This document shows positions 21,568 to 34,200 of a stretch of DNA of 64,000 nucleotides, one piece after another. How positions within the stretch are numbered: position 1 is the stretch's first letter; every line of letters begins with the position of its first letter. The stretch is from Aureobasidium sp. EXF-3400 (Eukaryota > Ascomycota > Dothideomycetes > Dothideales > Saccotheciaceae). Position numbers and translations under genes: made by a program. The stretch lies in NCBI GenBank assembly GCA_024195585.1, contig SWBL01000245.1:17047-81046 (forward strand). The letters run 5' to 3'. The notes beneath the pieces are model-generated. The model was not told the DNA's origin and did no database searches. It worked only from the letters and a program-made list of their open reading frames with translations.

Positions 21568-24526
21568 TTACTGGAAGCCCAGACCAAAATCCATATCCCC
21601 AAACTGCAAATCATTCATATCCAAATCTTGCATCGTCATGTCCGTCACCATCATCCCAGCTTCTTCTCCTGCAGTCGTGAAAGAATTATGATTTCCAAAC
21701 TGATTCTTACTTCCCCAGGCCGTTGCAAACAAATTGTCGTTGTTCGATGTGGTTGTCGAACTAATAAATTCCGAAAGTTCTGCTTCCATGCTCATGTTCG
21801 TGTAGTCCATTGTGCTCGAAGACTGGCCAGAGAGCGGCATATCATATGATACGGCCTGCTCAGTAAGTACAGCCATAGCTGCGTTCAGCTCCGCAAGTTG
21901 CTCTTGGGCCTTTTCTGGTGTCAAGGAAGAGCTTAAACCGTGCTTTTCGGCCAATTCTGCGTTGTGTTGTCGGGCAAGGTTGCCTGCGTTGGGCTGAGGA
22001 GGCGCTTGGAAGCCTGCTTCTGCAAGAATGGCATCGATATCTGCATCGAGATAGTTGTTCGAGCTCATATCTTGTGGTGTATCGAGTTGCAAAGGGGTCG
22101 AACCCTGGCTGTGATATGTCGCAGGTGTGGCAAAGTTAGAGCCGTGCTGTGCTGAGGGCTGCGACAAAGATGATCTGCCAGAAGCGGAAGCGATGCCAAC
22201 ACCTTGTCCCGTACCCAAGCCCTCGATCAATGTTGCTCGTTCTTGTGGAATCATCGCATCGGAAAGCTCCGGATATCCTCCTATCACTGGTAAACCAGCT
22301 GGTGAGTAGTCAAGTGACAAGCCTCGTGCTACTTGGACGCTGAAGGGGACCCTCATACCCAGATCTGTGTAGAGTTCGAGGTCTTCAGGGATATTCTTGC
22401 CTATTCCTGAGACCTCAGTTGGAATGAAGTCTAGCGCATGGGCTCTTTTGAACAAGTCGAGCCATTCAGGACTATCAGCCGCAGTGTTGTCCCAAGCATC
22501 ATCTGAGTCGTATAGAATTCGTCGTGCTTGTTTTTGGAGCATTTCATCAGTCAAGATGATGCCTTTGTCCGTCTGCTCTTTCGCGAATTTACCGAGCCGT
22601 ACCGTCAAGATCTCCCAGCATGTTGTTGGCGCGCCTCCAGCGTCGAGGTGTGTTTGAAGGGTCATACACCTCATAGGCGATGTAGCAGAGTAAGGATTGA
22701 CTGAGCTACCTTCAAGACCGATCAGATAGGGCGGCATGGCACTGTTGACAAGAGCAGCGATGGCTGGATCGAAGCCTCGACAGCCTTTCCAGTCACTCAT
22801 CTTAGCTCCATCCTTAAAGTGTGCAGCCAAATGATCATTGCGCTCCGACCATATGCTGAATCTCTTGTCACAAAAGCCACATCTGCTGTTGATGTTTGTT
22901 AGAGTTGTCTTCCAATCTTCCATATGAGGCAGAAGCTTCATCTCGTGTACAAGGCGTAGATGTTGCCGCAGATGATCTTTGCGGTAGAACGTTCTTCCTG
23001 CGAATCCCTTATCTAGGCATTGTCGGTGATTGTGCGACTCGATATGATCTTTCGTTGGCTCTGGTTCGTGGCAATAAGAGCACACCGTACGGCCCGTCGC
23101 GGTATCCAAAGTCTCAGGTCCTAGCGGGCAGCATATGTACTTTTCTAACGACAAGTGCAGTGTTTTCTCGTGCCTTTGCCAGTCGTACTTTGTTGTGAAG
23201 GTATCCGTGCAGAATGTGCACTGGAAAATTCTGTCTTTCTTCGCGTTTTTGTCGTTCGAAGGCTTCTTTAGAGCAGGTCCAGGCATCTTTCGGCGACGCC
23301 TTCGTTCTTTTCTACCGTTGAGACTGCTTCCAAACGAGTGGAATGATCCTGATCCCCACGATTCGCGCGAGCCTGACCATGCTGCAGACGATGCAGCAGA
23401 GTTAGATGTAGACTTCTCCTGGGATGTCACGGATCCTGCTCTGTTGTGAGAGAATGACGAGTCATCCTGACTCGATTCAAGACCTTGCCAACCAAAGGTC
23501 GATGGCGAGCTTGATTCCTCGGCTGCATAATCGGGCAAATCTCTTCTGTCCAAAGCGTCGGCAATAGCGTTGAAGGGAGCAGGTTCGTTCTGGGGAGGCG
23601 AATGCTTCCATCGCTCCAGAGGGTTCATGTCAGACCACTTATTGATCTCGATCTCTCTGGCGCCAGGAATACCAATGGCGGCTGTGGGTGGTAGCGAAGT
23701 GGTGGTTGAGTGCGACAGGCCGTCCATGGTAGCCTTGTTTTTGGCACCAACTTTGCCTCTGCGTCGAGCGTTGGCAAGCCACGTGTTGATTTGGGCAAGT
23801 CGGAGTCCAGTCGTGCGACCCAGTAATTCTTTCTCCTCCTCGGTGGGGTAGGGGTTGGCTGGATGCTCATCCAACCAGTTTCTCAAAACCTTGACAGCAG
23901 TCTTTGAGAATCGACTGTTAGACTTCTTGTCTGGCATGGATTTGAGTGGTCGGACACCAGTCAACTTCCCCTGTTCTTGACACGAGTCCTCTCCTATAGG
24001 ATGCAGGGTATCGATGAGACCTCTTGACGTTTCTGCCTCGGGGACCCCATCTGCATTGTGAGCATGAGGCTTAACGAAGCTACATGGTCTGAAGAGAGTA
24101 TCCTTGAAGCAAAGCGTCAGCAACAACGTGTATGGGAAACGGCAGCAAAGTACTCACACAAGCAGTACAAGTGACCTTTCCATAACTCAGAAAGCAGGCA
24201 AGCTTGTTCTCATAACAATAAGTACATTGGTGGTCAGGTTGGATGAATCGAGGGATCCATTTTGAGAAGTTGCTGTATTCTGCTGCCTCAAGTTCCTCAT
24301 TGCCAAAGTCCGGGAGATTTGTCTTGTTGTAGAGATCGCTAAGCTTGGTGTTAGAGGTTTATAGATGAGCAACCTGTCAATGAGCTAACCTCTCTGCATT
24401 GTGAGAAAGATGATCCGGATCAGCGATGGCACCGCTAGTTTGGATACTACCGCCATCCGAGACGGCGTTGTGGAAGTCGAAGAACTCGCCAAGCTCGGCT
24501 TCTTCTTGCAAAGCCGACATTGACAT
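21568..24526 (-). CDS. Transcription factor with Zn2Cys6-like, homeodomain and C2H2 motifs
   Basis: Three exons, 24390-24526, 24158-24338 and 21568-24102, give 950 residues. Splicing of exons 2 and 3 completes six cysteines at about 84, 87, 94, 103, 106 and 113, spaced C-x2-C-x6-C-x8-C-x2-C-x6-C, which is the binuclear zinc cluster pattern. Residues about 165-223 form a TALE/KN-type homeodomain (NPYPTEEEKELL, then INTWLANARRR). From about 399 come C2H2-type fingers, including CTFCTDTFTTKYDWQRHEKTLH and CGFCDKRFSIWSERNDHLAAH. A basic RRRRRK stretch lies just before the fingers. The long C-terminal region is Gln/Ser rich and acidic at the end, probably activating. Homeodomain plus C2H2 proteins are known in filamentous fungi; target genes are unknown. 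Confidence 0.9.
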
Positions 24527-25288
24527 GTTGAAGGGCGTACAATGGAAAAAAAAGGAAAGGGTCACAGGATGTCAAGATTCATGAAAGAGGAAAGTATAGG
24601 GCGTACGACCAGACAGATAATAGCGAAACAGAGATGGGTGTCAGATCATTGACTTTTGCTTACCGTTGAGTACCTAGTTGCCTGTGACTCTTCTCGAGGG
24701 CGCGCCCTTGGATTGACAAGTCAGCCCTGTCAAAGCTGAGGCTTCGAACGATTGGTCGCTAATTTGGCGGGCCGTGGCTTGGTATGGCCATATATCAAAG
24801 GCAATCCTTCTCTTCGTGTCTGTTCAAACACTCGAGTCGCAATTATGCAAGATGTACTATTGATCAAGACAACACAAAGAGGTTTGGAGAGTCGGCTTCA
24901 CATGAAAAACGTCTACTGAGGTGTAAACCGGCCATTCTCCATATTGCAAAGATAGAAAACCAAATTCAGCTTGTCGCAAGCCACCGACTAAGCATTTTGT
25001 CCACGAAGCTCTCTCGCGCTGAGTTACCGCTTTCGTCTCTGACTCTGGCTATGCGCGGACGCGAACCAAGAACACCATCGCGAACTTTGGAAGCGTCAAG
25101 AAGCACAATCGCTACAAAGCCTGGTCAGGGGCAGACTTTCTGGTACGAAACACGATTCTGATGGGAAATGGTGGAATCCGTCATAGCTGATTTTTTGAAG
25201 TAGCAGAGCTGTGATAACGAAGTCTCGCTGTCACTGATCACTAAACTGTCGTTGCATCTGAGTCAACTCATCTTGTCAGCATCTGACC
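24527..25288. other. Divergent promoter region, nothing recognised
   Basis: This lies between the starts of the homeodomain gene and the small zinc-ribbon gene. A 125-codon plus-strand frame starting at 24784 has no family resemblance and is not called. Confidence 0.45.
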
Positions 25289-25882
25289 ATGTCCAAAACA
25301 ATGCTTTTGACCTTGTGGAATGCGGTTGGTCGACATACAATCTCAGTCCAGCCAATCCGTTCTCTGCGTCTCTTCTCTTCCTCTTGTATCAACCATCTAC
25401 CAAACAAGGCCGAGTATGCCAAGCTCAAGGCGGACCCAGAAAGGTACCAACGAAGGCTTCTCGGGCATTCAGTCTATAAACGTACCAGGTACAAGAACGA
25501 TCCAGAGTTCCGCCAGAAGGATCTCACAGCGAGTCGACTAAGACATGCCGAATACAGAAAGACAAGCGAGCCATACTATAGGACGAAGAACATGTGGAAA
25601 TGGGCTGGGCGTTACTCTTGGTTTCGCGAACAGCTCCCATGGAGATCACATATCCCAATTCTTTTTGCACAAAAAACACGGCATTCGTGCGCGAGCTGTG
25701 GAGCCTCACGTAGCGACGGTGCAATATTATGGTGGAGGTCGGCTAAAACAGAAAGCTATACCTGTCATAGTTGCTATGCGAAAGCAGGCTGGAACGAGGC
25801 GATGCCCGAAGGCTACGGCGACTGCAGGTCGAAGGCAGATATAGTTGCACGGATGCAACAACTTGGTTTACCGCCTCCTTGA
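25289..25882 (+). CDS. Small zinc-ribbon-like protein, possibly mitochondrial
   Basis: A single exon of 197 residues starting at an ATG. Residues 1-33 are Arg, Ser and Leu rich without acids (SLRLFSSSC at the end), which looks like a mitochondrial targeting peptide. The middle is rich in Tyr, Arg and Lys (KADPERYQRRLLGHSVYKR). Near residue 130 is CASCGASRSDGAILWWRS, followed 21 residues after the second Cys by CHSC, so C-x2-C-x21-C-x2-C. This is a GATA-like or treble-clef zinc site, slightly longer than the GATA loop. I do not recognise a named family. An RNA-binding or ribosome-related role would fit the composition but is a guess. Confidence 0.7.
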   Translation: MSKTMLLTLWNAVGRHTISVQPIRSLRLFSSSCINHLPNKAEYAKLKADPERYQRRLLGHSVYKRTRYKNDPEFRQKDLTASRLRHAEYRKTSEPYYRTKNMWKWAGRYSWFREQLPWRSHIPILFAQKTRHSCASCGASRSDGAILWWRSAKTESYTCHSCYAKAGWNEAMPEGYGDCRSKADIVARMQQLGLPPP

Positions 25883-26144
25883 TCGAGCGGGCGGGTCATT
25901 CGGGAAGACATCAGCAGGCACTCTCATCGTCCTCCATTTCACAGCATCTCAAGTACCATGGGCTGCTGATGTGTGATGAAATATATTCGTTAAACAATTC
26001 GACAAAGAAAAGGGTATTCGCTATAGAAGGTCCAAGAATGGAAAATGATACGCCAGTCCAACTCCAATACCTCCCAGATGAAAGCACCTCATGCTGGCAC
26101 CGCTATGCAATAAGACAAAGAGAAAAACATCCGGCAGCCCGACT

Positions 26145-28086
26145 CTAGGCATCAGAGAGTAGACGAATGCCCCTCCTGTGCCGCCATTTGAGGGTCTGAC
26201 GCCATGTATAGAGACGCCTGCAGAGCTCGTACATGACAAATACGATGGCGACATTGATGCAAATCAACATGAACAGCTTGATGGGTGCGATGTCAACGAC
26301 GTTCAGCCGTGGCACAGAGCTGGTCAGAACAGCACTCCAGCCCATGTCAATTTCTCTTGATACGCCCAGCATCACTCCCTTCTTATCGACCGCCTTGATC
26401 CGGATGTATCGAAGTAGCTCTGCATCCTCGATGTCAATGACAGTCTCGAAGCCGGATTTGTCGATATGGAGGACATTCTTCCAAGCTTTCTCGGAGGCAG
26501 GGAATTTGCGGGTATGCTGAAGAACATAACCCCCGACCTCAGTGGCTCCGTTCCAGCTGATGTATATTTGGCCATCCGTTGAAAGCACTGCGGTGGGTGG
26601 GTCGACAGGGCGTCCAATCCAGGGAAACTTGAAAGAGCGATAAGATTGAACATCGCCAGTTCCCCAAGAGTAGTTGGTCGCGAAATGATTATCGCACAGA
26701 AGAGTGCCATCTGCGCTGTACTCGGAGAACAGCGCGTTGTATCCATAGCCGACGAACACCTTGGAGTCTTTCTTATCATCTTCAGATGGTATCACCTGTA
26801 CCGAACCTTGACTGGTCGACAGAGGGCCCTGTGGATGGTCGTACGATTGAATAACCTTTGCCAAGTACCTATCGTCCTGAGTTTGGACGTCATCACGTTT
26901 AGTAAGGTCGTGTTGGATTGATGGCAAATGAGCAGAAGGGTATGTGACTTCGAGCAATAACCCCCGAGATGAGTCAAGAGTGTGTTCAACGTCTTCCGCA
27001 CTGTTATCGAAAAGAGTGACTAGTTGCTTTGTAACACCGTCGATTTCTTTACTGCTTCCGTGGAGTGCGATATCCTCACTAAAGAGTTCAGGAAATTCTG
27101 TCTTCGAGTGGAATCGAGCGTCGTGTTGCCAGGCAAAGTTGGTGGCAAAGCCGTTGTCGAGGTCCTTGAACATGTTGCGCTTGCCTCCTAGGATCCAGAT
27201 AATGTCGCCAGAAGTGCCGTTGATGTAAGTTACGGTGTGAGTGTAGCGGGCAGAGACCAGATAGTTGTCGAATTCATCTTTCTGCACCGAGTTGATGTGA
27301 TACCAGTCAAAAGGCTCATTCCGGGTGCCTGCGCCTCCTATTGCCTTGAAGGTCTCGTCGACAGAGTAATGATCCGATGCGCGCCATTGGAATAGCAGTT
27401 CGTTGGTTTCGATATCGATTTCTTGGAACAGACTGTCCCAGATGTAGTGCGGGTCTTCCTCCCATTCTTCGAAATTACGGAGCTGGCTCAAGTCGTGTGG
27501 GTAGACCTCGTAGACAGTAAGTAGTGCTGTGCCCTGAGGCGTGATGACGAGTTCGTGGAGATCGGCCGCCAGACCATTGACGGCTGAGATCTTGTGTACT
27601 TCTTGATAGCCAGAATTGAGCTAGAGGCATCAGCGATTGTGTTGACGTTGGTTGTCGAATAAAGCATACCATGTAAAAGTCGCCGGCGCCGTGACCTCGA
27701 ACCTTGTCGTCACCTTGCCAATATGTCAAATACTGTTCGCCTTTGTATTCCTGCACCTTGAGGTCATACGCCTGGCCTTCTGTACTCTGTGCCCAGATGA
27801 GTTCGCCGTGGCTGTCTACAATCATAGGTCCTGGTGCTGAGATAGAAAATCCTCGAGGGGTGAAGAATACATATCGATCATCGTGGCATTCAGGCGCATC
27901 GACCATATTTCTGAATTGTGGTGAGATGAGGTCGGTGGTTTGATAGGACCGATATGGATAGTAACCATAGTTCAGCTCCCACGCCTCTCCATCATCAGGG
28001 TCAAAGAATCCTTCCGCTGCTATATCGAACGCCAGTGTGCAGGTGTGAATAATACTGGCAAGAACCAGAGCATTTGATCCTTTCAT
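26145..28086 (-). CDS. Arylsulfotransferase-like membrane protein
   Basis: Two exons, 27670-28086 and 26145-27620, give 630 residues. A signal peptide (about 1-20) is followed by a long beta-propeller-like ectodomain of the fungal arylsulfotransferase (ASST) type: GPMIVDSHGELIWAQ, YLTYWQGDD, DWYHINSVQKDEFDNYLVS, IIWILGGKRN and FAWQHDARF. One transmembrane helix near the C-terminus (PIKLFMLICINVAIVFVMY) and a basic tail (RRLYTWRQTLKWRHRR) would place the propeller outside the membrane. Bacterial ASST transfers sulfate between phenols through an active-site His. Fungal members are uncharacterised, and whether this one is active is open. The His of WYHINS or of WQHDARF is a candidate. Confidence 0.88.
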
Positions 28087-29079
28087 CGCGAATTGTGGGG
28101 TAGTTGGGCCAGCTCGATTTACTGTATGACAGTCTAGGCGAGTATATATCAATGGTGATTGGGCGTGTTGTGGTTGTAGACCAGGAATAGAAAGCCAATC
28201 CTAAATTCGAATATTGGACAAGTCGAGTTGGCGCAAACAATCAAAGTTTGGACGAGATACAAATGAAAATCAACAATAGAAGGCGCGCGCTGAGCATAAC
28301 AGGCAGATCGGCTAGGCGGACTGGTCTTGGGTGACGAGTTATGGAGCAAGACAACTTGGCCACACGTCTTTAATGACCGCGTCACCTTCTCCTACATCCC
28401 GCGTATTTGAGACGGACTTGCAATGATATCGATACCACAGATGCACTCGTCCATGGCCGCGCGGCAGACAAACGACCGACATGCACATCTCGACTTCACT
28501 GACCCACCTTCTCCTGGCTCACACCTGTATAAGATGATTGTCATCTCCAGACGATGAAACGTGTGCTACAGAGCTTCGAAGGCCAATGAATATCGATTTT
28601 GTGTCGAGTGCACGGTACAGACGCGCAATCTGCTGTTCAATCATGAGAATTATCCTTGTGCATTGTCCTCGGCACTTGGGCTGGTTGGTTGAGGTCGGAG
28701 AAAAAAAGGGAAGGCTCTCAAGCATGACGCGGATCGTCTATTGAGTTACGCCAGCCGGCGGCTCCCCTGCAAGCCACCCGCAAACACCAGCCACTTCTTG
28801 AAATCTTGATCAACATCAACTACTTGAGTACACTGCCAAGTTGAGGGACTCAGGCTCGCTGAGTAGCCAAGGCATTAGTCTTCTAATCCTTTGCCTACAT
28901 GTTCTTGGTCTCTCTCGGACATCCGCAACAGTAAAGACGATCGCTGTACGTCCACTAAATCACGGGGTACGATTGTTCATGAGTCTCAAACAGATCGGCA
29001 AAGACGGCAAAGCTCGATCAAACACCATGCAAGACTGGGGAGGTGGGCAGGCGAGCGCCCTTCTGTCATCTGTCATTCT
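28087..29079. other. Intergenic, nothing recognised
   Basis: Promoter side of the arylsulfotransferase-like gene and 3' flank of COG8. Frames here are short or antisense to COG8. Confidence 0.45.
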
Positions 29080-30630
29080 CTACCCGGTAACGGCGGAAGG
29101 TCTGCGAGAATCAAGACTGGCACTTGCCTTCCGTCCAGATCCAACACCGCTCGCCAGAATTTCTAGTCTACTCGCCTGCACTCTGTGCTTTTTCATGACT
29201 TGCACCCACTCATGTTCATCCTCGTCTATGTGCACGGTCTCACCGTCTTCGCCTTCCTCATTCAGCTCATCTTCTAGGAGAGCGAGCATCAAGCCAAAGT
29301 CTGCGCCCAGTCTGCCGAGAGAGCCTGCGCAATAAAGCACTTGTGTGAGCAAGCTGTCCCGTGACGACTTTTCTGATATATTCGGCATGTAAGCGCGTAA
29401 GGTTTCAGACAGCATGTCGACGAGATGCTGTGCAAAAGTCGCGAGTGCTGATGGGGTTTTGTCGTCGTCAGCCTCGAAATACGATGTTGTCGCATCCTCT
29501 GGGAGGCTCGCAGTTTGTGTTGGTGTGCCGACAGGCGACGTGATATCTGATCCAGCCAGTCCGGGCATCGGTAATGCTGAGGGAAAGATGCTTTTGTACA
29601 TTGAAATGATGGCGAAGCTCTGCTCACGGAATACTTCAACGTATCTTTTCAAATAGCGTTCGGTCTGCGTCCCTCCCATCCAGGCTTCTTGGTCAGCACT
29701 ATTCTCTGACCGGCGACTTGTTTCTTGATCCGCAAGGTCTTTTAGTGGATCTAATGCTTCAAGCGTCCGCCGTAGCGTACCCAGCCTACACACTAGGAAG
29801 AGTGCACCCAATGAACCTTCCCCTGTGGCAGCGCCCAAAGATCTGCCTCTTGTCTGACCTTGAACGCTGCTGTACGTATCATCCGCGAGTTCAGGAGCGA
29901 CACGTCTGAGCCAGCCAATCATTCGCATTGCTCCAGCAAGCTTGAGGGCAGGATTCTGTAGACCACTGATTAGGACAGTGATGAGGTTCTGAATTTCATC
30001 ATCAGCTTGTCGTGATATATCCCCCACTAGATCTGAGTCTGGGTATAGTGTCCTCAGACGCTTGACATGAGCATGCAAGTCGAGAGCAGAAGCATAGCCA
30101 GAGGCAGCTGCGCCTCCAGTACCTTGTGTGACTGCAGCTGACGAGGAGCTGATCGCAGTAGATAATAGAATCGGTAGCTCCATAATATCGCTGACTCTAT
30201 CCACGTTTCTGCTCAACAACATTGCTCTTTTCCTCCTGTCAAGTACGGCATTCTCGGTGTTCCTGTCGTATTTGGTCGCAAATTGAGTAGCGGCCGATTC
30301 TAAGACCGGCAATGCATCTTCTAGCTCTTTCGATTGTGTGTATAGAGAGGGGATAAGGATGGAGAGGTTCGAAAGGTGGTCGGTTGCAGTGATGACGGAG
30401 CGATGCGAGCGCTTGGATAGTGCCTGCAAGGAGCGCAGGCTCGATTGGGTCGCCGCATTGAGGTATGAAGGCTCGGTTGTGGTCAATGATTGTAGTGAGA
30501 GAGTCGGTAACCGAGCTAGATAGGCGTTCGTTGTGGAATCTGTGGGCAGAGGTATCGAGTCGGAGGTCGTGGATGCTGGCGTTGGCCGATCGAAGTACGG
30601 CGCCAGAAGTTCGTATAGTGAATCGGCCAT
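29080..30630 (-). CDS. COG8: Conserved oligomeric Golgi complex subunit 8 (Dor1 family)
   Basis: An intronless gene of 516 residues. It starts MADSLYELLAPYFDRP and has the Dor1 core: SLRSLQALSKRSHRSVI, DRRKRAMLLSRNVDRVSDIMELP and SALDLHAHVKRL, then MRMIGWLRRVAPEL. COG8 belongs to lobe B of the COG tether, which captures vesicles for retrograde transport in the Golgi and keeps glycosyltransferases in place. The N-terminal helices carry the subunit contacts. An acidic segment (LLEDELNEEGEDGETVHIDEDEHEW) precedes the C-terminus. The gene shares a divergent spacer of about 650 bases with the coiled-coil gene. Confidence 0.92.
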   Translation of the reverse strand: MADSLYELLAPYFDRPTPASTTSDSIPLPTDSTTNAYLARLPTLSLQSLTTTEPSYLNAATQSSLRSLQALSKRSHRSVITATDHLSNLSILIPSLYTQSKELEDALPVLESAATQFATKYDRNTENAVLDRRKRAMLLSRNVDRVSDIMELPILLSTAISSSSAAVTQGTGGAAASGYASALDLHAHVKRLRTLYPDSDLVGDISRQADDEIQNLITVLISGLQNPALKLAGAMRMIGWLRRVAPELADDTYSSVQGQTRGRSLGAATGEGSLGALFLVCRLGTLRRTLEALDPLKDLADQETSRRSENSADQEAWMGGTQTERYLKRYVEVFREQSFAIISMYKSIFPSALPMPGLAGSDITSPVGTPTQTASLPEDATTSYFEADDDKTPSALATFAQHLVDMLSETLRAYMPNISEKSSRDSLLTQVLYCAGSLGRLGADFGLMLALLEDELNEEGEDGETVHIDEDEHEWVQVMKKHRVQASRLEILASGVGSGRKASASLDSRRPSAVTG

Positions 30631-31277
30631 GACAGGCCTGTTTACAGTCGCGTCTCACCAGGTATATCGAGTGCTCGTATATCCGGCTAGGGTTATCGCA
30701 TTGAGATTAGAGACATGTGAGATTGGTACAGTGTTTACTGCTCAACATGGACTAACATCACGGACGGAGTTAAATCCCTGCCAAGCCAACACCTGTCTTC
30801 CTTCCAAAGCACCCAGCTTCGACTTTGACTTTGACTTTCCGCCTTCACGATCAGTCGATATCATTGTACCTGATATCTGACCATTGGCAGAAGCCGGGCT
30901 GTAGGAACGCAGGAGTGTGATGCAATCGCGAGAAGGTACCTAGATTATCTTGAGTGGCCATGGAAGCATATACAATTGCACTGCTCGAGAAAGCTTGCAA
31001 CATAGCTACTAACGAGTGAGATGTATATCTGTTGCGTTGTACATGTTCGTGAAAGCAGATCTTGAGGTAGGTCGTTGGTGATGACCGTCGGGCCATACAG
31101 CGAGTAGCCGGCAGCTCCTTCCCTGGGAGAGCTCCTTCTCAGGAAGGCACGATTCACATGGCATGCAACGCTTTCTTGTTTGTTCTCCTCTAACTTCCCC
31201 TCCCTTCTGTCACCTCTCACAATCATCTTGCTTCCATATCCCTTCTTTGAAGGTGGGCGACCACTTCTACCGCAGTC
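30631..31277. other. Divergent promoter region, COG8 and coiled-coil gene
   Basis: No gene is recognised. A 20-base TTGACTTTGAC-type repeat lies near 30823-30837. Confidence 0.45.
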
Positions 31278-34200
31278 ATGCCCGAGTTGAGCCAGCCCAA
31301 AACGCCCAGTACACTCAGTCAAATGACCAGGGTCGAGCCGTCCGACGGTCCAGACTCCGACAGCATGTTCGAATCGCCATACCACGAGGACGTGCAAACT
31401 GTCAGCGTTCCCACCAAGTCTGGCACGGAGGTGCCCATACGCCCACATCATCAATCTGATGATCGCCCCTCAACAAGTGGCATCAGTAGCAGGCCTAGCA
31501 GCAGAGGTGGTGAGCTCGATCGTGACGACGAGGAAGTCATCCAGAAATTCTCTGTTCTTCCTTCGACCGCAGAGTTTGACATCCAGACGAGAACATTTGT
31601 TAAGCCTCTTACCGAGTCCGAATCTGAACCTCGCTTTGCTTATGGAAAGAGGGCTCCGCCTTCGAACACTTCAGGCAACTCGCAGTCAACGCAGTCTAGT
31701 CAGTCCAGTCAAGCCGTCCCGCCTACTTCTTTCGAAAAGTCGAACCAAGAACACCAAGTCTCGGCTCGCAGTGCTCATCAAGAACCCTCGCTCGGTCCCA
31801 TCTCACAAGGTCTGGGGAAATTATGTTCTTGGTTAAGTTCCTGGCTGACGTTGAATATTCAAGCCCCTGTCGATCTTCAAAAAGACGTGCAGGCACCAGG
31901 TTCACCTTTGTTTCAGAACATCCCTGGTGCTCAGGTTCAGAAGGCTGCCTCAACTCCTCATGCACAGCCAAGGGTTCCGCAATCTCTGGGTCGCTCGCAC
32001 GTGCATGGCTCAAAGCAGCTTAGACGCAAGAAGTAGGCACTTCCTTTGCCTTTGACAATCCACACTTGCTGACTCGTATTGCAGTTCCACTCGGCCTCAT
32101 GGCCATATCCGGGACTCTGGTGGACCTGTTCGCGACCAAGTCAGACCTCCCACAAGACGTGACTCTCCAGCTGGATCGCCCCCCTTGCACAGCATCGCGG
32201 CCAAGAATGTAGAAGTTCCACCTGTGACTACCTCCGACACAGACGACATATTCAAGGTCACCGATCTGGAACCAGCCGACTCCATCGTGGTCTCACAACC
32301 ACAACCCTCTGAGTGCGTTGAGCAGCAAGACATGAACATCGAAGAAGAGGCTCTTGTCCAACCCAGAGTCACACATGTCAACTCTGCCGATGTTTCGATA
32401 CAAGACACTACTGCGCCAGCTGAATTACCCCAGAGCAAGGGAAAATATGTCAAACCCGTGGAGATCTCCATGCAAGACACTATTGTGTCAGATGACTTGG
32501 CCGAAAGCGAGAAAGGCAATGCAGTTCCGGAGATACAACTTGTCCACAATGAATTTCACGGAAAGCAACATGTCAATCCTGGAGAGCAGCTTCTCATGCA
32601 GACTCAGCGTGCAAGTGACGATCAGCAGCTCAATGGAGAGCGAGGCCCAACTCCAAGACAGCGCTCCGTCGATAATCACCAGTCCGTCGAAGATCACCAG
32701 TCCATTGAAGACAGCCGTCTCGTTGAGAAGCCTCAGCTGACGCAAGCGAACCCATCAATGGCCCCAGGATCACATGCTGGCGGTGTTCAAAAAACGCCAT
32801 TGTCCAACGCGGGTCAGAACATGCAGCATTCAATGACTCCAGCAGATACGGTATTGCCTACTCCTATGGATACACAACAAACCCTGCGTGGTGTCAATAA
32901 CCGCTCCGGTCAGCCGAGAGTGACCAAGAACAGAAGAAGTCCTTCACAGCCTGGTCCTCTCGCACGAAACTCAAACCCTTCCTCGTACACAGCCGCGCAG
33001 TTGTACCAGCTTGCTGAATACATGAAGGAACAAGAGCGGCTGCAGGAGAAGCAGGACTGGGTGAAAGATCTTGCTACTAAACAGGAAGCTCTAGACAAAG
33101 CCAATCGCCACAAGTCGAAGCTTCAGACCGAATGTGCACAGCTTAAAGCGAGTCTACAAAAGCACTCTAGGCTGTCCGAACACCTCAAGACCTTCCTCAA
33201 ATTTCACAATGGCTTGGGTGAAGACCTCGGCAAACTCCATGATATCAAGGCCGGATATGACAGCGATCTCAGAAAACTCAAGAACCAGCTCCACGCCGAT
33301 CGAGATGCAGTTATTAGCGTCCCAAAACAGATCGCAAGGTTGACCGAGTTGAAGGCCAACATTTTCCGCCTCACCAAGGAGCAACAATTGACTATCGATA
33401 ATCTGGAAAGAGAGAAAGACGACCTCGAGAAACGTCTCGGTGAAGCTTCCGAATCTCTTGCTGAGCAAAAATCACGTCAAGCCACTTTCGATGAACATCT
33501 TCAGTCCTTCGAGACAGCAAGAAATTCCACAGCAGATATGCTTAACAAAAGCGTTGGCAAGATCAATGATCGCTTGAGCGAATTCAAGACCTTCATGGAT
33601 CGAAGTACTTCGTCGAGTGAGGCCTCCTGCCAGCTTCTCGAGCTGATGAAGAAAGAAGGTGCAGTCTTATCCGCCCAAATTCGATCTTCTGGAACAAACC
33701 TGAAAGCAATGAATGCATCGGTGGAAAACCTGTCCTTAGGGTAAGTTTGTCACACTTGTCGCTTATATCACATGCTAATAGATGTTGTCAGCTTCGAAAA
33801 ACATTTCGGAGCGTTGACGGAAGCCTACAACTCAAGTTCAGAGACTCGTACAGAAGCCGAGAACAAGGTTGTGGCAGCTCTCGAAGATATCAAGTCTCAA
33901 TTCAAGACTTTGGAAGACCTCAAAGAGAGGAACGCCGCTTTGCGAGAATTTGTTGTTAAGGAGGAGGAGAAGCTGAAGTCATGCGAGGTGAAAATCGCAA
34001 AGCTTGAAGAAGACCTGACCAACAAGAGCAACGCTGAAGCAGGCCTGAGAGAAAGAATTAACGAGCTTCAATCTTCGCAGGCCAGCCTAGAGTCAGAGAA
34101 AGCTTCTGCTGAGGTCAACAAAGCCAAACTCTTGGAGCTCACCACGTCTGAGAATAAGTTGAAGCAAGACATCGAGAAGCTGAAGAGTGAGAAGATTGAG

